In this document: in pieces, positions 54,030-63,610 of the stretch
Layout of the letters: every line of letters starts with the position of its first letter
How positions within the stretch are numbered: the first letter of the stretch is position 1
NCBI GenBank assembly: GCA_017856985.1
Contig: JAFMEA010000001.1
Span: 124,001 to 188,000 of the forward strand
Direction of reading: 5' to 3'
Origin: Planktomarina sp.
GTDB taxonomy: Bacteria > Pseudomonadota > Alphaproteobacteria > Rhodobacterales > Rhodobacteraceae
Length of the DNA: 64,000 bases
Notes under the pieces: generated by a model
The model's input: only the letters and a program-made list of their open reading frames with translations
What the model was told of the DNA's origin: nothing
Databases searched by the model: none
Translations under genes and position numbers: made by a program

Positions 54030-55019
54030 GTGACCAAAAAGTATCAAGTTGTTGGCATTGGAAATGCTGTGTCCGATGTTATTGCCAAGACAAGTGATGA
54101 ATTCCTGTCTGAAAATAACGTCACAAAAGGGATTATGCAGCTTATTGACGAAACCCGAGCAGCAGCTTTGTTTTCCGCTATGAAAGAGCGAACAGAAACG
54201 CCTGGGGGCTCAGTGGCAAACACAATTTCGGGACTTGGCTCTCTGGGTGTTAGTACAGCTTTTATTGGCCGGGTTGCAGACGATGATTTAGGCTTATCTT
54301 ATGCGTCTTCTATGGTCGCAGAAGGCACAGATTTTCCAAATGACCCAGTTGTAAATGCCGAATTACCTACTTCGCGATCAATGATATTTATTTCTCCTGA
54401 TGGGGAACGGTCCATGAATACATACCTAGGAATTTCTTCTGATGTAGGCCCTTCTGATGTATCTGAAAATGTGGTCTCAGATTGTGATTTTTTATTCCTT
54501 GAAGGATATTTATTTGATAAAGACCCAGGTAAGGCAGCTTTCCGTAAAGCTGCGGATCAAGCCCAAAGCTCTGGCGCGCGAGCTGGGATTTCGTTATCTG
54601 ATCCGTTCTGTGTAGATCGCCATCGAGATGATTTCCGGAGTTTAGTTTCTGGCTCCCTAGATTACTTCTTATGTAATGAAGAGGAATTAAAATCACTTTA
54701 TCAAACTGAAGACCTAACTGACGGTTTGACCCAGGGAGCGGCTGATTGTAATTTGGTTGTCTGCACTCGTTCTTCGGATGGAGTTTCAATTTGTCAGGGT
54801 GCCATGCGCTGGGATGTTCCTGTCGTACCGATCACCCCTGTCGACGCTACAGGGGCTGGTGATCAATTTGCGGCTGGATTTTTGTATGGACTAGTACAAG
54901 GCTTTGACCCCGAAACCTGCGGTAAAATTGGTGGTATTGCAGCTGGTGAAGTTATTGGGCACGTTGGCCCTCGCGCCGCTACTTCTATTGCTGATATGCT
55001 TAAAGAAAAAGGTATCTGA
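54030..55019 (+). CDS. PfkB-family carbohydrate/adenosine kinase
   Basis: A 329-aa ribokinase-fold kinase starting at GTG. The first signature region is GGSVANTISGLGSLGVSTAF with FIGRVADDDLG; the second, with the catalytic Asp, is TPVDATGAGDQFAAGFLYG. The N-terminal GIGNAVSDVIA matches the adenosine kinase-like group common in Rhodobacterales. It phosphorylates a nucleoside or sugar with ATP; the exact substrate is not certain. It appears monocistronic. Confidence 0.9.
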   Translation: MTKKYQVVGIGNAVSDVIAKTSDEFLSENNVTKGIMQLIDETRAAALFSAMKERTETPGGSVANTISGLGSLGVSTAFIGRVADDDLGLSYASSMVAEGTDFPNDPVVNAELPTSRSMIFISPDGERSMNTYLGISSDVGPSDVSENVVSDCDFLFLEGYLFDKDPGKAAFRKAADQAQSSGARAGISLSDPFCVDRHRDDFRSLVSGSLDYFLCNEEELKSLYQTEDLTDGLTQGAADCNLVVCTRSSDGVSICQGAMRWDVPVVPITPVDATGAGDQFAAGFLYGLVQGFDPETCGKIGGIAAGEVIGHVGPRAATSIADMLKEKGI

Positions 55020-55167
55020 AAATTAACAGGTCGGGAGAACGCTACCGTTAAGGTATAGCTGGGGCTTTCAATTTTACAGGCATATTGGTTTTTCGAGAAG
55101 GCCTAGTTAATTACCATTGAGAGCCTTTGAAGTGATTTTAACTACAGTGAACTTGGAGAGCATAAAA

Positions 55168-55542
55168 ATGGCTTATGTTTATGACAATCAAAATATTTTT
55201 GCTAAAATATTACGCGGAGAAATACCGAATAATACAGTATTAGAAACAGATCATTGTCTCGCGTTCAGGGATATAAATGCTCAAGCCCCAGAGCATGTTC
55301 TTGTTATCCCAAAAGGACCTTACGTATGCTTTGACCATTTTGTTAACGTTGCAAGTGAAGCAGAAATTTTGGATTTTACTCGAGCAATTGCAAAAGTGAC
55401 AGGCGCGCTGAAGGTTGAGCCAGGTGAAGGTGGTGCTGGTTATAGACTGATGGCAAACTCTGGTAAGGATGGGATGCAAGAGGTGCCTCATCTACATGTG
55501 CATGTAGTTGCTGGGCGCCCTCTTGGAAGGATGTTATCATAG
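55168..55542 (+). CDS. HIT-family (histidine triad) hydrolase
   Basis: A 124-aa HIT protein starting MAYVYDNQNIFAKILRGEIP at the ATG at 55168 with a GGAG site. The triad is HLHVHV near the C-terminus, followed by GRPLGRML. HIT proteins hydrolyse nucleoside phosphoramidates and dinucleoside polyphosphates. It follows the PfkB kinase gene by about 150 bp and converges on the ABC ATPase gene. A 17-codon upstream extension is open but lacks support. Confidence 0.92.
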   Translation: MAYVYDNQNIFAKILRGEIPNNTVLETDHCLAFRDINAQAPEHVLVIPKGPYVCFDHFVNVASEAEILDFTRAIAKVTGALKVEPGEGGAGYRLMANSGKDGMQEVPHLHVHVVAGRPLGRMLS

Positions 55543-55557
55543 TCAGTAATTGTACCA

Positions 55558-56478
55558 CTACTTTGTGATGTCTAAAAATACATCTTGAAGGTCTGGTTGT
55601 TCGGTTTGAATATCTATAATATGAATATTAGCGGCTCGGAGTGCATCAAGAATTTCACTAGGTGACGTTGAAGTGCGGCTATAAGAAAAGGCCATACTCC
55701 CGTCACTTCGATTAATTAGGCTGACACCATCAGGCAGATTGATTTTGGCGCTAGTGTCGGTTCGCACCACTAACGTTTTGGTGTCGAGCTTAGATAGTAA
55801 ATTGGCGGTGGTATCTAATGCACGTATTTCACCTTCGTGCATAATAGCAATTTGATCACACATTTCCTGGGCTTCTTCTAAGTAATGTGTAGTTAGAATA
55901 ACTGTCATACCATCTAAATTTAATTGGCGCACGTTTTCCCAAAGCATTTGCCGCAGTGCAATATCAACGCCGGCAGTTGGTTCGTCCAGTACTAAAATTT
56001 GTGGGCTATGTACCAAGGCCTTACCCAAAAGAAGCCTTCGCCGCATGCCACCTGACAAGTTTCGAGAGTAAGAATTGGCTTTATCTTCCAACCCGATAAG
56101 GCGTAAAATTTCGTGGGTTTTGCGTTGGCTCCTTGGTATACCATACAATCCAGCTTGCATATCAAGTGATGCGCCAGGCGTAAAAAAAGGATCCAGGTTC
56201 AATTCTTGAGGCATTACTCCAATTGCTGCGCGTGATTGCCTAGGATTCTCATCTTGGTCAAATCCCCATATTTTAACAGTACCTGAAGATTTTTTAACTA
56301 ACCCAGCGAGAATGTTAATTAGAGTTGATTTTCCAGCACCATTTGGCCCTAATAACCCAAAAATTGTTCCTCTTGGAATATCTAGATCAATCCCTGACAG
56401 GGCTATTTTTGAATCACTTTTTTTGTTTGAGTCATAGGTTTTTTTTAATCCTCGTAACTCAATTGCATTTTGTGACAT
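55558..56478 (-). CDS. ABC-2 type transporter ATP-binding protein
   Basis: A 306-aa ATPase. Walker A is GLLGPNGAGKSTLIN, the signature is LSGGMRRRLLLGKALVHSP, Walker B is LVLDEPTAGVD and the switch is TTHYLEEAQEMCD. A C-terminal ~80-residue domain follows, as in the CcmA/NodI/DrrA exporters. No permease gene is next to it in the window. It is divergent from the small zinc-finger gene. Substrate unknown. Confidence 0.92.
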   Translation of the reverse strand: MSQNAIELRGLKKTYDSNKKSDSKIALSGIDLDIPRGTIFGLLGPNGAGKSTLINILAGLVKKSSGTVKIWGFDQDENPRQSRAAIGVMPQELNLDPFFTPGASLDMQAGLYGIPRSQRKTHEILRLIGLEDKANSYSRNLSGGMRRRLLLGKALVHSPQILVLDEPTAGVDIALRQMLWENVRQLNLDGMTVILTTHYLEEAQEMCDQIAIMHEGEIRALDTTANLLSKLDTKTLVVRTDTSAKINLPDGVSLINRSDGSMAFSYSRTSTSPSEILDALRAANIHIIDIQTEQPDLQDVFLDITK

Positions 56479-56578
56479 ATATGGCCTTTCATAGAGCTTG
56501 TGGGCCGAGCCTATTTTGGTATCTTAGGTGTGGACATAGGCTGGGCTAAACTCAACAGCAACCAAAAGGCTGAAAAAA

Positions 56579-56758
56579 ATGGTAACTCAAGTACCTGAAA
56601 CTAAGATTGTCGATGTACTACGCATATCATGTGATGGTGGCGAGGGAGCCTTGGGTCATCCACGGGTTTGGCTACAAATTTCGAACGAGCACGGTTGGGT
56701 TGAATGCCCCTACTGTGATGCAAGGATGGTCCATAAGGATTTCCAGGACGTATTATAG
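56579..56758 (+). CDS. Small zinc-finger (CHCC) domain protein
   Basis: A 59-aa protein from the ATG at 56579. It reads ISCDGGEGALGHPRVWLQI, then WVECPYCDARMVH, giving the Cys-His-Cys-Cys pattern of the zf-CHCC family related to mitochondrial NDUFS6. An AAGG site is about 9 nt upstream. Similar genes are widespread in alphaproteobacteria; a role in respiratory complex I biogenesis is known for the eukaryotic relative but only inferred here. Confidence 0.85.
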   Translation: MVTQVPETKIVDVLRISCDGGEGALGHPRVWLQISNEHGWVECPYCDARMVHKDFQDVL

Positions 56759-56979
56759 CCGTTTTTTATTTCTTAACGGTGGTGGTTTCATAGTTCATTA
56801 AACTGTCCTTCGGACAAAATAAGTCCACGTTATTCAAAGCGTGGTTAGTGAACCTATTTTAAAAATGGTACGAGGTTTTTTTATAAAAGATAAAGTGCGT
56901 GTAATAGAAAGCAGTACTGGTAGCTATAAATTTTTCATGCCACAAACCTAATAGTTAATAATCCAAGGACACGATTATC

Positions 56980-59775
56980 ATGGCATTTGGGAAAGGGCAT
57001 CACCTTCATCTAATAGATGGCTCAGCATTTATATTTCGAGCATATCACGCATTACCACCCTTGACCCGTAAGTCAGATGGCCTCCCCGTTGGTGCTGTCG
57101 CCGGATTTTGTAATATGTTGCAGCGCTATGTGGAGGGTAATAATGGACCAGACGCCCCGACCCACGTTGCAGTAATTTTCGATCACTCTGGGAAATCTTT
57201 TAGAAATCAGATGTATGACAAATATAAGGCAAACCGACCACCAACACCGGAAGATCTGGTCCCACAATTCCCACTCACCCGAGACGCAACGCGTGCTTTT
57301 AACATTTCCTGTAAGGAAGTTGAGGGTTTTGAGGCTGATGACATAATAGCAACATTGGCTACTCAGGCGCGAAATGCTGGAGGTTCATGTACAATTATAA
57401 GCTCTGATAAAGATATGATGCAGTTGGTTGGCGGTGGCGTATTTATGCTGGATGCAATGAAGAACAAGTTGATTGACCGAGAAGGTGTGGTTGAAAAGTT
57501 TGGAGTATATCCAGAGCGGGTAGTTGACGTTCAGGCTCTGGCAGGCGACAGCGCTGATAATGTACCTGGGGCTCCGGGCATTGGAATCAAAACTGCTGCT
57601 CTATTAGTGAACGAATTTAACACGCTGGAGGAACTCCTAGATCGAGCTAACGAAATCAAGCAACCAAAGCGTCGAGAAAGCCTCCTAGATAACAGAGCTC
57701 AAATTGAGCTGTCCAAGCGCTTGGTACAGCTGGATTGTGATATGGACTTGGACTTCACACTTGATGATCTAGAAGTTATGGATCCAGTGCCCAAAGATTT
57801 ACTCAGCTTTTTGGCTAAAATGGAATTTCGAACACTTACAAAGCGGCTAGCAGAACAAATGGGTGCGGAAGCACCGTTGATTGAAAGTTCTGTTGAGGCG
57901 GAACAAAAAAATCTGTCACCTAAAGCTCCACCCATAGATGCAGAAAAGTACGAAACAATCTGTGACGCGTCTGCGCTACAGAAATGGATAGATAGTGTAT
58001 ATTCTCGTGGGTATGTGGCGATTGATACAGAAACGACAGGTCTTAACGATATGCGGGCTGATCTTGTGGGGATTTCGCTTTGTATAGAGGCAGGAAGTGC
58101 AGCCTATTTACCACTAAGGCACCGTGACGGTGAAGTAGACGATTTGTTTGCAACTGATAGGCTCATTGAAGGCCAGATGGATCAGACTGATGCGCTTGGG
58201 ATGTTGAAGCCGATGTTGGAAGATCCAGCAATCATGAAAATTGGACAAAATATGAAGTATGATGCCAAAATATTGGCTCGTGTTGGAATCAAAATTAATC
58301 CTATCGATGACACCATGCTGATAAGCTATGCGCAAAATGGTGGATTGCACAATCATGGCATGAATTTTTTGAGTGAGCGATATTTAGACCATGTGCCAAT
58401 TCCAATAAAAACTCTTTTGGGCACTGGTAAATCGGCAATAACCTTTGACAGCGTTCCAATAGATGAAGCGACAAGGTATGCGGCCGAAGATGCAGATATT
58501 ACTCTGCGGCTTTGGCAAAATTTGAAGCCTAAATTGCATCTTAAAAAAGTTACGACTGTATATGAGACCTTAGAGCGCCCCCTGGTCCCTATTTTGGTTG
58601 AGATGGAGATGAACGGGATAAAAGTTGATCGGGATTCTCTCAGCCGGATGTCTAATGGTTTTGCACAAAAAATGGCAGCGCTTGAGTTTGAAATTCATGA
58701 GTTGGCAGGCCGCAGTTTTAATTTAGGGTCTCCTAAGCAGCTTGGTGAAATATTGTTTGATGAAATGAGCATGCCTGGTGGAAAAAAAGGTAAAACTGGA
58801 GCGTATGCAACAGGTGTTGATGTTCTCGAAGAACTGGCAATGGAGCATGTTCTTCCAGGCCGAGTTCTTGATTGGCGGCAACTTAGCAAATTAAAATCAA
58901 CATACACTGATGCGTTGCAGGAACATATCCACCCAGAAACAGGGCGAGTGCATACCTCATATTCAATTGCCGGAACGAGTACGGGACGACTAGCTTCCAC
59001 CGATCCTAATTTACAAAACATTCCAATCCGTAGTGAAGATGGAAGAAAAATACGTGAGGCATTTGTGGCAGACACTGGAAACTCTTTAGTTGCCCTAGAT
59101 TATTCACAAATTGAACTTCGGATTTTAGCTCATATAGCCGACATAGGGACCCTTAAGCAGGCTTTTGCTGATGGCATTGACATACATTCACTCACCGCAA
59201 GTCAAATGTTTGATGTTCCATTGGCTGAGATGACCCCTGAAATCAGACGTAAAGCTAAGGCAATAAACTTTGGAGTAATTTATGGAATCTCAGGGTTTGG
59301 ATTGGCACGAAATTTAAGGATTCCTCGAGCTGAGGCACAGGCTTTTATTGATACTTACTTCAAGAGATTTCCTGAAATTCGTACCTACATGGATGACACT
59401 GTTATGTTTGCCAAAGAAAATGGATATGTAAAAACATTATTTGGAAGAAAAATTCATACACCAGAAATTGGAGCAAAGGGGCCACACGCTGGCTTTGCTA
59501 AGCGAGCTGCTATTAATGCACCCATTCAGGGCACTGCGGCAGATGTAATTCGGCGGGCGATGATACGCATGCCAGATGCGATTTCAGGCATTCCAGCTAA
59601 GATGCTTCTCCAAGTCCATGACGAGCTCTTATTTGAGGTGGAAAATTCAGCAGTGGATCAACTGAAACTGGTAGCAAAGGAAGTAATGGAACAAGCTAGT
59701 CTCCCAACAATAAAGCTGGATGTGCCTTTAATTGTGGATGCTGGAGTTGGACAAAATTGGGCGGAGGCTCACTAG
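56980..59775 (+). CDS. polA: DNA polymerase I
   Basis: A 931-aa protein with three domains. The 5' nuclease (about 1-290) has LIDGSAFIFRAYHALPPL, GFEADDIIATLA and AGDSADNVPGAPGIG. The 3'-5' exonuclease (about 325-520) has VAIDTETTGLND and retains the DxE site. The polymerase has DYSQIELRILAHIAD, the O-helix segment RRKAKAINFGVIYGISGFG and LLQVHDELLFEV. It fills gaps and removes RNA primers. It stands alone between short intergenic regions. Confidence 0.97.
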   Translation: MAFGKGHHLHLIDGSAFIFRAYHALPPLTRKSDGLPVGAVAGFCNMLQRYVEGNNGPDAPTHVAVIFDHSGKSFRNQMYDKYKANRPPTPEDLVPQFPLTRDATRAFNISCKEVEGFEADDIIATLATQARNAGGSCTIISSDKDMMQLVGGGVFMLDAMKNKLIDREGVVEKFGVYPERVVDVQALAGDSADNVPGAPGIGIKTAALLVNEFNTLEELLDRANEIKQPKRRESLLDNRAQIELSKRLVQLDCDMDLDFTLDDLEVMDPVPKDLLSFLAKMEFRTLTKRLAEQMGAEAPLIESSVEAEQKNLSPKAPPIDAEKYETICDASALQKWIDSVYSRGYVAIDTETTGLNDMRADLVGISLCIEAGSAAYLPLRHRDGEVDDLFATDRLIEGQMDQTDALGMLKPMLEDPAIMKIGQNMKYDAKILARVGIKINPIDDTMLISYAQNGGLHNHGMNFLSERYLDHVPIPIKTLLGTGKSAITFDSVPIDEATRYAAEDADITLRLWQNLKPKLHLKKVTTVYETLERPLVPILVEMEMNGIKVDRDSLSRMSNGFAQKMAALEFEIHELAGRSFNLGSPKQLGEILFDEMSMPGGKKGKTGAYATGVDVLEELAMEHVLPGRVLDWRQLSKLKSTYTDALQEHIHPETGRVHTSYSIAGTSTGRLASTDPNLQNIPIRSEDGRKIREAFVADTGNSLVALDYSQIELRILAHIADIGTLKQAFADGIDIHSLTASQMFDVPLAEMTPEIRRKAKAINFGVIYGISGFGLARNLRIPRAEAQAFIDTYFKRFPEIRTYMDDTVMFAKENGYVKTLFGRKIHTPEIGAKGPHAGFAKRAAINAPIQGTAADVIRRAMIRMPDAISGIPAKMLLQVHDELLFEVENSAVDQLKLVAKEVMEQASLPTIKLDVPLIVDAGVGQNWAEAH

Positions 59776-59988
59776 ATTGATAGTGATATATCTGTAGAAT
59801 AATTGCGTACATAATATTCCTAAGTGTTACATGTTATTAGATAAGTTTTTATAGTGTTATGTTTCTTTAGATATGTTTGAGGTAATTTAGTATAATTTGA
59901 GAATTGTCGTAACAATTTGATTTGCCACTCAGGGTGAAGTCAGAACGAAATTCATAGTGATGTTGATGCGAATAATAGGGACAATCTA

Positions 59989-61131
59989 ATGGTAAAGCGA
60001 AGGCTTTCTGCCGCAACTATAGCAGCTCAGGCTGGGGGATACATCGATCAAGCAAGTGGTGGTGTGGTGCCTCCTATTCAACCCAGTACAACATTTGTGC
60101 GTGATCGCGCTTATGTACCCCATGCAAGTGGGAACATTTATGCACGTGATGATAGTGATACAGTCCGGGTAGCGGAAAATATTTTGGCTCAACTGGATGC
60201 TGCGCAAGTGGCCCTTTTATTTCCTAATGGTATGGCTGCTATAGCTGCAGTATTTCGAGCGTTACCGACTGGTGCTACGGTTCTTCTTCAGGCACAAATC
60301 TATTGGGGTACAACTAAATGGGTCCGAGAGTTTTGTAGCCGCCGTGGGATGGTGCTGGTCGAGGCAGATTTAAGTAAACCAGAAAATATGGATAAACTTT
60401 GTGCGAGCCATGAGCCCGACTTGGTTTTTATTGAAACGCCATCAAATCCTTGGTTACGCAGTACAGATATCGCTCATGCAGCAAATAAAGTTCATGATGT
60501 GGGCGGGCGGTTGGTGGTAGATGCTACTGCTGCTACACCAATTTTGACCAGAGTTTTAGATTTTGGTGCTGACATTGTAATGCATTCAGCCACAAAGGGA
60601 CTTAACGGGCATTCAGATGTGTTGGCAGGTGTATTGGCAACTAACACACCGGAGTCTCCCCACTGGCAGGCAATCCTCACAGATCGTCATGATGCTGGCG
60701 CCATAATTGGGAGTTTTGAGGCCTGGTTGTTGATACGTTCTTTGCGCACTTTGCATCTACGTGTTGAACGAATGTCAAAAAATGCACAAAAAGTTGCTGA
60801 ATACCTTCAGGGTCATCCAAATGTTGAAGAAGTTTTTTATCCTGGGCTGATTGATTTTGAGGGACACAATACCGCTAAGCTACAGATGAAGGGAGGATAC
60901 GGCTCACTCCTGTCTTTCTGTATAAAAGGGGATAGGTCAAATGCATTGCGTATTTTGGGTAAACTTGATCTTTTTCACCGTGCAACTTCGTTGGGTGGAG
61001 TGGAAAGTTTAGTGGAGCACCGTTACACGATTGAACCAAATACAGGGATACCTGAAAACTTATTACGCCTGTCAGTTGGTATAGAAGATATTGATGACTT
61101 GATCGCAGACTTGGGTCAGGCTTTGGTGTAA
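59989..61131 (+). CDS. Cys/Met-metabolism PLP-dependent enzyme (cystathionine gamma-synthase/beta-lyase family)
   Basis: A 380-aa fold-type I enzyme. The cofactor region is LFPNGMAAIAAVFRAL, the PLP aspartate lies in LVVDATAATPIL and the Schiff-base lysine in VMHSATKGLNGHSDVLAG. SLGGVESLVEHRYT near the C-terminus is typical. Family members split or form cystathionine, or make homocysteine from acyl-homoserine; which applies here is not clear. The pseudouridine synthase follows by 11 bp. Confidence 0.9.
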   Translation: MVKRRLSAATIAAQAGGYIDQASGGVVPPIQPSTTFVRDRAYVPHASGNIYARDDSDTVRVAENILAQLDAAQVALLFPNGMAAIAAVFRALPTGATVLLQAQIYWGTTKWVREFCSRRGMVLVEADLSKPENMDKLCASHEPDLVFIETPSNPWLRSTDIAHAANKVHDVGGRLVVDATAATPILTRVLDFGADIVMHSATKGLNGHSDVLAGVLATNTPESPHWQAILTDRHDAGAIIGSFEAWLLIRSLRTLHLRVERMSKNAQKVAEYLQGHPNVEEVFYPGLIDFEGHNTAKLQMKGGYGSLLSFCIKGDRSNALRILGKLDLFHRATSLGGVESLVEHRYTIEPNTGIPENLLRLSVGIEDIDDLIADLGQALV

Positions 61132-61142
61132 GCCAATTTTAA

Positions 61143-61715
61143 TTGACATGTCCGAAGTGTGATGAAAATTTGCTGATTATTTTTAATAAGCCTTTCAACG
61201 TACTGTCACAGTTCACAGACCATACGGCTCAAAACCTTAAACGTGAAACTTTATCTGCTTACGTGCCGGTACCTAATGTATACCCTGCGGGTCGGCTGGA
61301 TCGCGACAGTGAAGGACTGTTGCTGTTAACTGATAATGGCAAACTTCAAGCGAGTATCACCCAACCAAAAAATAGAATGCCCAAAACTTATTGGGTGCAA
61401 GTGGAGGGCATGCCGACTGTTACGGATCTTTCTAAGTTAATGGGTGGGTTAAATTTAAAGGATGGAATGACAATTCCGGCAAAAGCACGTTTAATAGCTG
61501 AACCAAAAAACCTTTGGTTGCGGGACCCGCCCATTCGTACGCGAAAAACTGTATCTGATAGTTGGATTGAATTGATCATCGTAGAGGGCAAGAACCGACA
61601 GGTTCGGCGAATGACAGCGGCAATAGGCTATCCAACGCTTCGGTTAATTAGAGTTGCAATTGGTGAGTGGTCTTTAGGTGACCTTCAGCCTGGTGAATAC
61701 TCCTCCGTGACGTAA
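61143..61715 (+). CDS. RluE/RsuA-family pseudouridine synthase
   Basis: A 190-aa synthase without an S4 domain, as in RluE. The start of the fold is LIIFNKPFNVLSQFTDH, and the catalytic Asp lies in PAGRLDRDSEGLLLLT. Later motifs are PKTYWVQVEG and EGKNRQVRRMTAAIGYPTLRLIR. The only start between the upstream stop and the fold is a TTG at 61143 without a good ribosome site, giving an unusual MTCPKCDEN lead with a CxxC pair; a downstream TTG at 61170 is possible. The start is uncertain, the family is not. Confidence 0.87.
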   Translation: MTCPKCDENLLIIFNKPFNVLSQFTDHTAQNLKRETLSAYVPVPNVYPAGRLDRDSEGLLLLTDNGKLQASITQPKNRMPKTYWVQVEGMPTVTDLSKLMGGLNLKDGMTIPAKARLIAEPKNLWLRDPPIRTRKTVSDSWIELIIVEGKNRQVRRMTAAIGYPTLRLIRVAIGEWSLGDLQPGEYSSVT

Positions 61716-61753
61716 TGACTTTTCAAAACTGACCATTTGTTTAGGGTAGATGT

Positions 61754-62548
61754 ATGCAACATTTAGATCTCCAGATGGTGGATAGGTTGGCTATTGTCAC
61801 CTTGAATCGTCCAAATAAAAAAAATGCCTTATCAGAGAATATGTTTGAAGAGCTTTTTGATGTGGGGAGCCAGTTACAGAAAACAAAACATCTACGAGCT
61901 GTTATCTTAACTGGTGCAGGAAACAACTTTTGTGCGGGGATCGATTTAAATTTTTTGCAGACACTTTTGCCACGAATAGAAGAAGTTCGAGACCAAATGC
62001 GTAATCCACCAGTGGGAGAGGCCGCAAACTGGTTTCAAAGGCCATGTTACATCTGGCGGCTTCTTCAAGTTCCAGTGATCGCCGCTATCGATGGAATTTG
62101 TATAGGTGCTGGGCTTCAATTAGCCTTATCTGCTGATATCCGATTGGCAGGTCCTAAGACACGTATGAGCATTATGGAGGCTAAGTGGGGACTAATTCCT
62201 GATATGGGAATCACACAGGTCTTGCCCCAATTAATGAGGGTCGATCAAGCAAAAGAGTTAATGATGACGGGACGAATACTCGATGCAAAGGCGTCCGAAC
62301 AGGTGGGACTGATTACACGAATTGTAGATGACCCCCTTGCTGCTGCAAAAGATTTAGCAAAAGAAATTATGAGTTTTAGTCCTGAAGCTGTGAACGGCAG
62401 CAAGGCCCTCGTAGACAAGACATGGAATTTGTTACCAGGCCTTGGCTTGGCAGTTGAAGCTCAGATTCAGTCTGAAATTATAGGTACTCCGAATCAGATA
62501 GAGTCAGTATTTGCCGGACTAGAAAAACGTCCTGCAAATTTTGAATAA
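61754..62548 (+). CDS. Enoyl-CoA hydratase/isomerase (crotonase) family protein
   Basis: A 264-aa crotonase. The CoA-binding and oxyanion region is GAGNNFCAGIDLNFLQ and the second oxyanion segment is AIDGICIGAGLQLALSADIR. The catalytic-loop region is MSIMEAKWGLIPDMGI. The absence of a clear second glutamate is common among divergent members, so hydratase, isomerase or other activity is possible. It lies about 40 bp after the pseudouridine synthase gene. Confidence 0.9.
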   Translation: MQHLDLQMVDRLAIVTLNRPNKKNALSENMFEELFDVGSQLQKTKHLRAVILTGAGNNFCAGIDLNFLQTLLPRIEEVRDQMRNPPVGEAANWFQRPCYIWRLLQVPVIAAIDGICIGAGLQLALSADIRLAGPKTRMSIMEAKWGLIPDMGITQVLPQLMRVDQAKELMMTGRILDAKASEQVGLITRIVDDPLAAAKDLAKEIMSFSPEAVNGSKALVDKTWNLLPGLGLAVEAQIQSEIIGTPNQIESVFAGLEKRPANFE

Positions 62549-62689
62549 TGGGCATTCATTTGCAGTCCTAAATTACGACCATTTCTGAATTTATCTGATT
62601 AAAACGACATTTTGTCGAAAACGGTACAGCACGCTAGAGTTTTTCATGAATTGTGAGGCAGTCATAATAGATAAAAAGTAGTAATAAGT

Positions 62690-63607
62690 ATGTCTGGCCT
62701 AGCGTCTACCTCTTCCACCGCAAAACCCTCAGTATCCGTCTTGCGCGGAAACTTAATGTTGATGATTGCCATGATCACATGGGCCGCCGGTTTTCCAGCT
62801 GCGGACTACTTGTTGCACCACGGTTGGGGCTCACTTTTCATCATCAATGTGCGATACATTTTAGTAGTTGGAGTTTTATTGCCGCTATGGATCTTTGTGG
62901 ATGGACCCCGCGCGTTACTGGATGCAGATTGGATACGCGGTCTTTGGGTGGGCGGTATTTCATTTGGGTTTGGAGCTTACCTATTAATCGTTGCCCAATA
63001 TTTAACCGATCCAGTTCTGGTGGCAATTATAGCTGCTGCAATGCCTATTGCAGGTACAATTATTGAAGTTTTCTATAAAGAGCGTGTCCTAGAATGGCGA
63101 TTTTTTGTGGGATTGGTTTTCACGGTTTGTGGGGGGGTTATTGCTGCAGGTCAGGCTCAAGCAACTTCGTTTGGATTGGGCATCGCATTGGCGGTCATTG
63201 CGACATTATTATTTGCTTGGGGGTCTCATGCTGCCGTTCGCAGCTTTCCAAAACTTACCACTCTAGGCCGAATGACAATTACTTTTTCTGGTGGTTTTGT
63301 TGCAGTAGTCTTGGCCGCAATAATATCATTAATCTTAGGGCATGACTTCTTCCCAGCTCGATCGATCACTTTTTATGATTTGGGAATGCTCAGCGTTTAT
63401 AGTATTTTGGCAATCATGATTTCCCAATATTTTTGGTTACTTGGTGTGGAGCGTTTGGGTATCGCTTTGGCTTCTTTTCACATAAACACGGCACCTTTTT
63501 ATGTGATGTTAATTTTGCTAGTTTTAGGATCAGCTTGGAGTTGGACACAGGCGATTGGGGCTGGGTTTGTGGCGCTTGGGGTATTTGTATCTCAACTGAA
63601 GCGATAA
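62690..63607 (+). CDS. EamA/DMT-family transporter
   Basis: A 305-aa integral membrane protein with about ten hydrophobic segments and an internal duplication of the EamA type. Recognisable regions are MIAMITWAAGFPAADYLL near the N-terminus and YFWLLGVERLGIALASFHIN near the end of the second half. The superfamily exports amino acids and other metabolites. Substrate unknown. It converges on the DUF1285 gene, almost touching its end. Confidence 0.92.
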   Translation: MSGLASTSSTAKPSVSVLRGNLMLMIAMITWAAGFPAADYLLHHGWGSLFIINVRYILVVGVLLPLWIFVDGPRALLDADWIRGLWVGGISFGFGAYLLIVAQYLTDPVLVAIIAAAMPIAGTIIEVFYKERVLEWRFFVGLVFTVCGGVIAAGQAQATSFGLGIALAVIATLLFAWGSHAAVRSFPKLTTLGRMTITFSGGFVAVVLAAIISLILGHDFFPARSITFYDLGMLSVYSILAIMISQYFWLLGVERLGIALASFHINTAPFYVMLILLVLGSAWSWTQAIGAGFVALGVFVSQLKR

Positions 63608-63610
63608 TTT

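Noticed and set aside
56803..56842. Two small hairpins after the zinc-finger gene as terminators
   Set aside because: The stems are only 5 bp with no following T-run, too weak to call.
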